A stretch of DNA of 20,756 nucleotides from contig CAKQWG010000046.1 of the NCBI GenBank assembly GCA_934278005.1, positions 1 to 20,756 of the forward strand. Reading direction: 5' to 3'. The notes below the pieces were generated by a model. It had not been told where the DNA came from, searched no databases, and was given only the letters and a program-made list of their open reading frames with translations. The position numbers were made by a program, and so were the translations under genes. Origin of the DNA: an uncultured Pirellulaceae bacterium. GTDB taxonomy: Bacteria > Planctomycetota > Planctomycetia > Pirellulales > Pirellulaceae. Positions 15,443 through 20,756 of this stretch are shown here, piece after piece. Within the stretch, counting starts at the first letter, position 1. The number at the start of each line of letters is the position of its first letter.

Positions 15443-18400
15443 TTAGCGCTTCATCAGCACTTCATCTAAATTTAACAGCACGTTGCACAGGCTCGTCCAA
15501 GCTGCCAGCTCGATCTCCTGCGCGGGACTGTCCAGTGCGCCCAACGGATCGCTCGACAGCTGCTTAGCCGCCGCTGGATCGCTGGCGAAATGCTGCCGCG
15601 CAGTAGTGAGTAAACCTAGCAGCGCTTGCACTTCTGCTTCCGTCGCCCTGCGCGACGTGCACAGTTCGAAGGCACGTTGTATTAACTGTACGTCCTCGGC
15701 TCCCGGCGACTCGAACAGCACGACTCGCCGCGCTAGGCCTTGAGCCGCTTCTACGAAAGCGGGGTCATTGAGCGTCACTAGCGCCTGCAAGGGAGTGTTG
15801 GTGCTATCGCGGCGCAGCACGCACACCTCGCGACTGGGCGCATCGAAAGTAGCCATCGAAGGGTACGGGCTGGAGCGCCGCCAATTGGTATACAACCCGC
15901 GGCGGTAGCGATCCTCTCCCGCGCTGTTCTGCCAATCCGTATCACCACCGAAGGCCGCTTTCAAGCCTAGATTCGGTTGCGGCGGACGCACGGGTGGTCC
16001 ATACATCTTGCTCGATAGTAAACCCGCAATCGACAACGCTTGATCGCGCACCATTTCAGCGCTCAACCGCACTCGAGGCCCGCGAGCCAGCCACTCATTG
16101 TCTTGGTCCGCCAGCCAGTCTTGGTGGGTCACCCGCGACGTCTGACGATAGGTTTGACTGGTTACCAGCAATCGTAATAAGCGCTTGTTGTCCCACTGAT
16201 TTTCCATCAGCTCGCAAGCCAACCAATCCAGCAGAGCCGGGTGAGTCGGCATATCTCCCTGGGCTCCAAAATCCTCACTGCTGCGAACGATACCGATGCC
16301 GAACAACGATTCCCACATACGGTTGACCCACACCCGGGCTGTAAGTGGATTGCGTTTATCGACCAGCCACCTCGCCAGCGCGAGACGGTCGACGCGCTGC
16401 GTCGCAGAACTCGATGTAGATACGAGGTTGGAAGAAGGGCCCGCGGCTAGCGCCGTCGGCTCGCTTGCAGCGTCCAAACGTAGCCGATGGAAAACTGCTG
16501 GTACGCCCGGCTGCACTTTAGCACCCAGCGATTTGTAGTTCCCGCGCAATTGTATGAAGGTCTCGCGGCGGGAACCTTCGTCCAGCTCGCGCATGATCGG
16601 CACGCTGTTAGCCGGCTGCAGCGCGGCCATCTGCGCTTGCAGACTGCGGAGCTCAGCCCGCGCGGCGTCATTGTGCGGCGCGATATGACGACTGTAGAAT
16701 TGTTCCAAAGCGAGTTGCTGATTCGGGTCGCGCTGTTCTGCTGGCACGGAAATAGTCAACTTGAGCTGGTCATCCGCCAAGCCCCAGTGCTGCACGCTGG
16801 GTGAGTGGCTAACCTCAACGCGAAAGCTACCGAGCAAGTGATGATGATGAGGCGAGTTGTGCTCGACCTGCACTTCTAAAATGTCCGTCGGCGACATTTC
16901 AAACGGCGCATCGGGGACCAGAGTTAGCAAGTGCGCCTGAGCGATAGCCCCACCGACTGCCCAACCGCTGGCAACGTCGCTGTCGATCGCGCTTGCGGCA
17001 GGAAATTTATCCTGCGCATAATCCGCGTAAGCGGCCGTAAATCCAATCGACCGCCGCGGCTGAGTTTTTAACGTTAGGCTAACGTCGGGCGCCGTCGTCA
17101 GAACGTGTTCGTACAGTGGTCGTCGCTGAGCGTCCAACAATTGCACGCGGGCACCCGCCAACCGTTGCTGCAGACCGAACCCGGTGCGATTCCAAAGCAC
17201 CACGCGATCGACGGATTGCGGCTCATCGAGCTCGCATTCCCACCAGGGGTTGGCCTCGGTGGCAGTGTGCGTGGTCGTGTTGCGGTCGTAGTCACCGTCG
17301 GTATTGCCATCGACGGCTCGCTGGGCAGCGCCGCCAAATGCGGTACTGCTTTGACTGGTCCGCGCATTTAATGCCACATTTTCCTGACCGTTGAAAAGTT
17401 GAACCTCGGCCAGCGAGAGGATCTTGCCCTGTCCTGGCAGTTCAATCCTGGCAAAGCGAACGCCAGAGACTTCTGTTCCAGCCGACAACACACTAGCGGA
17501 AACATTGGTAACGACAAAGTTGCCGCCCGCTGGGCTCGTTCCCGCGCCGCCGCCGGGCAGTTCTGCAGTGGGCACAGTACGCAGGCCCAGGGCCCGCACC
17601 GGTTGCCCTTGGATCGCTCCAGCCTGTAGCTTCAGCGTGTAGGTATCTGAAGTCACGTCATCTGACACGGGTCGCACTAGAAGCGTATGGCCCGCGTCGA
17701 TGTGCGCCTTGCCACCAGCTAGCGAGTCAGCGGATTGCGGCTCAAGCACTGACCATTGCGGTTCGGTCAGTGTTTGCTGCCACTGAACAAAACCCTCCAG
17801 TGATTCTGCCGTCGGTCGAGCTAACTGCGCGTCCAGCTGTGCCATGCGCTGCGTTGCCTGCCGCTGCTGCAAGAGTTGCTCGCGGGTAAACAAACCTATG
17901 ACCGGGCTCTCGTCGCGGCGATCGGCATCTTGGGACTGATTGAATATATCGTAGAGTTGGAAATATTCTTCGTGCGTAAAAGGGTCGTATTTGTGGGTGT
18001 GGCACTGGGCACAAGCCATGGTGACACCCATCCACACAGCCATGGTAGTGTTGACGCGATCGACGACCGCCACGCTACGGAACTCTTCGTCATTCGTCCC
18101 GCCCTCATTGTTGGTAAGCGTATTGCGATGAAAAGCGGTGGCAATCAATTGATCTTGAGTTGGACTGGGGAGCAGATCTCCGGCCAGCTGTTCGATCGTA
18201 AATTGATCGATGGGCATGTTCTGATTGAGCGCTTGAGTGACCCAGTCGCGATAGGCCCAGATCGTGCGCGGTGGATCATCAGCGTAGCCAGCTGAATCGG
18301 CGTAGCGAGCCAAGTCCAGCCACTTGCGTGCCCAGTGTTCGCCAAAGGCCGGCGCTGCGAGCAGCCGATCGACTTGTCGCTCATAAGCATCCACTGTGGT

Positions 18401-19027
18401 ATCGAGTTCAAACCTTGCCACTTCGTCTACCGTCGGAGGCAGGCCGGTTAAATCAAGGCTCAGCCTACGCAGCAGTTCAGATCGCGTGGCCTCAGGCGAA
18501 GGCCGCATATCACGCAGCTGCTGCTGGTGCCGTACAAAGCGATCGACCGGATGCAGTTCTGCGGGCATCTCCGGCAGGGGCGGTCGCCGAGGTGCCACGA
18601 AAGACCAGTGCTCGGGCAGTTTGGCTCCCTGCTCGATCCACGCCTGTATAGCTTGAATCTCGATCGCGCTCAGAGGTTTAGCAAACTCGGCTGGCGGCAT
18701 CCGCTCGTCTGCATCATCGCTGATGATGCGCCGCAACAGCTCGCTGTGCTGCGGCTGACCAGGCACTACGGGTCGCAATCCGGAATCGGCTTCGGCTAAC
18801 ATCGAGTTGCGATCGTCGAGCTGAAAACCGCCCTGCCGCTCCGCTTCATCCGGTCCGTGGCAAGCGAAACAGCGGTTCGACAAAATCGATCGCACTTGCT
18901 GGGCTAAATCGGCCGAGGATTCCTGGGCAACCGTCGGCAACGCGAAAGCCGGCAGGCAAACGAGAAGTAAAACTAAATACTTCAATACACAACGGACGCG
19001 TGGCGGTGAGTGCAGTGTATGCAGCAT
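15443..19027 (-). CDS. PSCyt1/PSCyt2/DUF1553 planctomycete cytochrome with discoidin-like insert
   Basis: A 1194-residue secreted protein of the large planctomycete family PSCyt1-PSCyt2-DUF1553 (PSD1). A hydrophobic signal (about 14-34) ends at TVAQE. PSCyt1 follows with haem motif CFACH (53-57) and the downstream RMPP Met ligand region (109-112). PSCyt2 (about 155-365) ends with a second haem motif CAQCH (339-343) in CAQCHTHKYDPF. An insertion at about 520-745 contains an F5/8-type (discoidin) galactose-binding-like fold (LAEVQLF...NALNARTSQSS-type start, AVDGNTDGD, WWECELDEP) and a run of four His (727-730). DUF1553 occupies about 875-1130, with RLALARWLVDKRNPLTARVWVNR-type start and STNTPLQALVTLNDP (1075-1089). 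The ATG at 19027 is chosen for the signal peptide; a TTG at 19090 is unlikely. Its partner DUF1501 gene lies downstream. Biological role unproven; links to polysaccharide use have been suggested for the family. Confidence 0.96.
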   Translation of the reverse strand: MLHTLHSPPRVRCVLKYLVLLLVCLPAFALPTVAQESSADLAQQVRSILSNRCFACHGPDEAERQGGFQLDDRNSMLAEADSGLRPVVPGQPQHSELLRRIISDDADERMPPAEFAKPLSAIEIQAIQAWIEQGAKLPEHWSFVAPRRPPLPEMPAELHPVDRFVRHQQQLRDMRPSPEATRSELLRRLSLDLTGLPPTVDEVARFELDTTVDAYERQVDRLLAAPAFGEHWARKWLDLARYADSAGYADDPPRTIWAYRDWVTQALNQNMPIDQFTIEQLAGDLLPSPTQDQLIATAFHRNTLTNNEGGTNDEEFRSVAVVDRVNTTMAVWMGVTMACAQCHTHKYDPFTHEEYFQLYDIFNQSQDADRRDESPVIGLFTREQLLQQRQATQRMAQLDAQLARPTAESLEGFVQWQQTLTEPQWSVLEPQSADSLAGGKAHIDAGHTLLVRPVSDDVTSDTYTLKLQAGAIQGQPVRALGLRTVPTAELPGGGAGTSPAGGNFVVTNVSASVLSAGTEVSGVRFARIELPGQGKILSLAEVQLFNGQENVALNARTSQSSTAFGGAAQRAVDGNTDGDYDRNTTTHTATEANPWWECELDEPQSVDRVVLWNRTGFGLQQRLAGARVQLLDAQRRPLYEHVLTTAPDVSLTLKTQPRRSIGFTAAYADYAQDKFPAASAIDSDVASGWAVGGAIAQAHLLTLVPDAPFEMSPTDILEVQVEHNSPHHHHLLGSFRVEVSHSPSVQHWGLADDQLKLTISVPAEQRDPNQQLALEQFYSRHIAPHNDAARAELRSLQAQMAALQPANSVPIMRELDEGSRRETFIQLRGNYKSLGAKVQPGVPAVFHRLRLDAASEPTALAAGPSSNLVSTSSSATQRVDRLALARWLVDKRNPLTARVWVNRMWESLFGIGIVRSSEDFGAQGDMPTHPALLDWLACELMENQWDNKRLLRLLVTSQTYRQTSRVTHQDWLADQDNEWLARGPRVRLSAEMVRDQALSIAGLLSSKMYGPPVRPPQPNLGLKAAFGGDTDWQNSAGEDRYRRGLYTNWRRSSPYPSMATFDAPSREVCVLRRDSTNTPLQALVTLNDPAFVEAAQGLARRVVLFESPGAEDVQLIQRAFELCTSRRATEAEVQALLGLLTTARQHFASDPAAAKQLSSDPLGALDSPAQEIELAAWTSLCNVLLNLDEVLMKR

Positions 19028-19102
19028 GGATACAAACGCTGGTAAGGGTGGGTAGACAGCGGAGTGTCCAACGCACCGCGTTAGTATCAAGTGGAATCCG
19101 GG

Positions 19103-19127
19103 AGGGCCGCCGTGCGCTGGCCGCCCT
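19103..19127 (-). terminator. hairpin between the 132-residue gene and the cytochrome gene
   Basis: On the minus strand AGGGC and GCCCT form the outer stem, then a G-G mismatch, then GCC/GGC around a 7-nt loop. It lies 48 nt after the stop of the 132-residue gene. No T-run follows on the minus strand. It may separate that gene from the cytochrome transcript. Confidence 0.4.
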
Positions 19128-19174
19128 AATTATATCCGCAATGCTGCCGCAGTAGCGACAGCAATGACGCGTTT

Positions 19175-19573
19175 TTAAACATTAACCATATCGGCTTCGG
19201 ACTCTTCGAAGCTGGCCAACAGTGCACGCTCCTCATTAGTGAGCTTGGTATAGCCCAGGCTGCGAACCACTTCCAAGATTTCGCTACAGGTCGGGAACAT
19301 GCGCCCACTGGAGCGTTTGTAAGCATCGAAGGCTTGCATGAAGTCGATTTCATCGACGTTATAATCGCGCTCGCAGGTCGTCGGATCAATTTGCCGTCGG
19401 CGTTCCTTGCGTCGTCGCGGCTCTTTGAATTCTTTGGCAGGGGCCGCATCTGAAGCACCCGCTGTGGTGACTTCAGCAGTGCTTGTTGATTTAACTGTAG
19501 CGGGGGCACGGCGCTTGGTGCGGCGACGATCGACGGTTACTTCAAGGTCACTGGGCAGAGTGGTCTGAGGCAT
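19175..19573 (-). CDS. conserved hypothetical protein (planctomycete type)
   Basis: 132 residues, function unknown. Residues 16-62 are rich in Arg/Lys, Ala and Thr (RRRTKRR at 16-22, PRRRKERRR at 52-60) and likely disordered. The compact C-terminal part, [20 protein letters not shown] (71-90) then [20 protein letters not shown] (92-111), is helical and of a kind I recall as recurrent in planctomycete genomes, where it is annotated only as hypothetical. The basic stretches would allow nucleic-acid contact, but that is inference. The ATG at 19573 is chosen because AGGGG sits 5 nt upstream; a farther in-frame start at 19609 lacks this. No signal peptide. It is 147 bp upstream of the cytochrome gene on the same strand, with a hairpin between them. 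Confidence 0.85.
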   Translation of the reverse strand: MPQTTLPSDLEVTVDRRRTKRRAPATVKSTSTAEVTTAGASDAAPAKEFKEPRRRKERRRQIDPTTCERDYNVDEIDFMQAFDAYKRSSGRMFPTCSEILEVVRSLGYTKLTNEERALLASFEESEADMVNV

Positions 19574-20134
19574 GTTTTCCCCTGTTCGAAGTGGTTTAGA
19601 AGCTGACACATTTAGCCGAATTGTTCATTTCGATGGAGAAACTTACACCACCCTCGCGCTTGTGCGCTCTGCAGGGCACCTTTCCGTGCACATAATCCTT
19701 GGCAATTAGCGAAACTGGTATGCTTACAACGACTGTAGCGATTTTATCAAACGGGTGCGATCTGCCTGCTGCGCCGGACGAACGTGCAATCACAGGCTTT
19801 CCAACTGCATGAGATGGTCGACGGTAGATTGATTGAGGAGGGAGTTGGGCCGTGCCGTCGCCTGCGCAGGCCGCGACTAATCGATATGGTGGGGCGCTGC
19901 GGTGCAATCGAACCTCATGCGATGGGCCAGTTGACCTATGCCTCTGCGGCCTGCTGCGGCTCGGCGTTAAACTACTCGCTGCGCGTTGATCAAGTAGGTG
20001 AATGCGAATGGGGAGCGCGGGAACGGCTTCGCCAACAACCAGGCGCATTACGCAGAGCGCACCCTATGAAACGGGCGGCATACCTTTATACACAAGCTGT
20101 TCCCCCGCACGAAACATCACGGAGAAAAAATCCC
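19574..20134. other. 561-bp intergenic gap between divergent genes
   Basis: It should contain the promoters for the 132-residue gene (minus) and the GDPD-like gene (plus). TATACA at 20087-20092 is a possible plus-strand -10 but lacks a matching -35. A minus-strand open frame of about 150 codons (19596-20048) shows no family resemblance, no SD and Arg/Ser/Pro-rich composition typical of chance frames in GC-rich DNA. A 10-bp palindrome CCTGCGCAGG lies at 19861-19870. No RNA gene is recognised. Confidence 0.65.
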
Positions 20135-20756
20135 ATGCAGTTCACTCATAGACGTCAACTGGCGGTGTCCTTGTGCCTGGCTCTGGCAGCGTTCCTAGGG
20201 CTCGCTGCCGCACCGCTTTTAGCCCAGGGGCAGGCAGTGCAGGCTCAGCAGGGGCCGCCGGGCCAGACTTCACAGATGCTGCCACAAGCCCACGCTCACA
20301 ACGACTACCTTCACTCGCGGCCGCTGCTCGATGCGCTCGAGCGGGGCTTCGGCAGCGTGGAAGCCGATATCTTCTTGGTCGACGGAGCGCTGCAAGTAGC
20401 CCACACGCGAAAGGAACTTGAGCCTGAGCGCACGTTGCAGAGCCTGTATTTAGACCCGCTGAAAGCGCGCGTCGCCCAGCACCAAGGCAGCGTCTATGGG
20501 GATGGAACAACGTTTACTTTGCTGATCGACATCAAGACCGACGCGGAGTCGACCTACCGCGCACTCCATGATCTGCTGGCGCAGTACAGCTCGCTGCTGA
20601 CGCGCGCCAAGGGCACACAGCTGCAGCCGGGTGCCGTGGCCGTGATCGTCAGTGGCAATCGCCCGATCGAGCTGATCCGTCAGACAACTCCTCGGTATGT
20701 GGGCATCGATGGTCGCTTGAGCGATCTGGATAGCGATCTGTCCGCATCGTTGATGC
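20135..20756 (+). CDS. secreted GDPD/PI-PLC-like phosphodiesterase family protein (3' end cut by window)
   Basis: The first 207 residues of a gene that runs off the right edge. Residues 1-31 are a signal peptide ending in LLAQG. A Gln-rich linker follows, then a TIM-barrel start typical of glycerophosphodiester phosphodiesterase / PI-specific phospholipase C-like proteins: QAHAHNDYLHSRPLLDALE (51-69), GSVEADIFLVDG (73-84), LQVAHT (86-91) and LLIDIKT (129-135). The expected catalytic or metal residues are His53 or His55, Glu77, Asp79, His90 and Asp132, all present. It probably cleaves a phosphodiester outside the cytoplasm, but the substrate cannot be told from sequence. The ATG at 20135 is supported by GGAG 10 nt upstream and by the signal peptide. 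Its promoter should lie in the 561-bp gap before it. Confidence 0.8.
   Translation, partial: MQFTHRRQLAVSLCLALAAFLGLAAAPLLAQGQAVQAQQGPPGQTSQMLPQAHAHNDYLHSRPLLDALERGFGSVEADIFLVDGALQVAHTRKELEPERTLQSLYLDPLKARVAQHQGSVYGDGTTFTLLIDIKTDAESTYRALHDLLAQYSSLLTRAKGTQLQPGAVAVIVSGNRPIELIRQTTPRYVGIDGRLSDLDSDLSASLM

Noticed and set aside
19861..19870. Palindrome CCTGCGCAGG as an operator
   Set aside because: Only 10 bp in GC-rich DNA, far from either start codon, without a second copy; not enough to claim a site.
19596..20048. 150-codon minus-strand frame in the right-hand gap
   Set aside because: Low-complexity Arg/Ser/Pro composition, no SD and no recognised motif.

Overview
The window is about 20.8 kb of chromosome that looks like a planctomycete, most likely of the Pirellulaceae (Rhodopirellula / Blastopirellula type). 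The main reason is the adjacent pair of a DUF1501 protein and a PSCyt1-PSCyt2-DUF1553 cytochrome, which is typical of that phylum. Supporting signs are small proteins of planctomycete-restricted type, loose gene packing with gaps of 0.4-0.6 kb, GTG and TTG starts, and Shine-Dalgarno (SD) sites present before only some genes. I see no rRNA, tRNA, insertion sequence, prophage, CRISPR array or recognisable defence genes.

Layout: (1) 1-138 is a 23-bp tandem array, followed by manA (phosphomannose isomerase, minus). (2) Divergent from manA lies tatC, with a large extra periplasmic loop. It is followed by a 16-bp tandem array and a perfect palindrome, then a 996-residue membrane-anchored protein of unknown function. 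(3) mdh (malate dehydrogenase) is followed by a hairpin-rich gap, a probably inactive alpha/beta hydrolase-fold protein, another gap of about 0.5 kb, an 811-residue membrane-anchored TPR protein and a small Rieske ferredoxin. (4) A conserved small hypothetical gene (minus) is divergent from an FHA / class III nucleotide cyclase gene (plus). (5) The cyclase converges on the minus-strand block: a 132-residue hypothetical, the PSCyt1/PSCyt2/DUF1553 cytochrome and the Tat-signal DUF1501 protein. (6) The window ends inside a secreted GDPD/PI-PLC-like gene (plus).

The genes do not form one pathway. The real functional unit is the DUF1553-DUF1501 pair: a secreted di-haem protein with a discoidin-like insert and a putative Tat-exported alkaline-phosphatase-fold partner. 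The partner carries a textbook twin-arginine motif, so it should depend on the Tat translocase, one subunit of which is encoded elsewhere in this window. ManA and Mdh are housekeeping enzymes.

I found no convincing new multi-gene system. The most unusual points are: the roughly 105-residue insertion in TatC; an acidic residue (Asp427) in place of the purine-reading Lys in the cyclase; the 996-residue protein, which seems built from three divergent copies of one beta-rich module and carries three in-frame minisatellites; a hydrolase-fold protein that lacks its nucleophile; and short tandem repeats or strong hairpins just beyond many gene ends, notably four hairpins after mdh. All domain calls are from reading the sequence by eye, without database searches.
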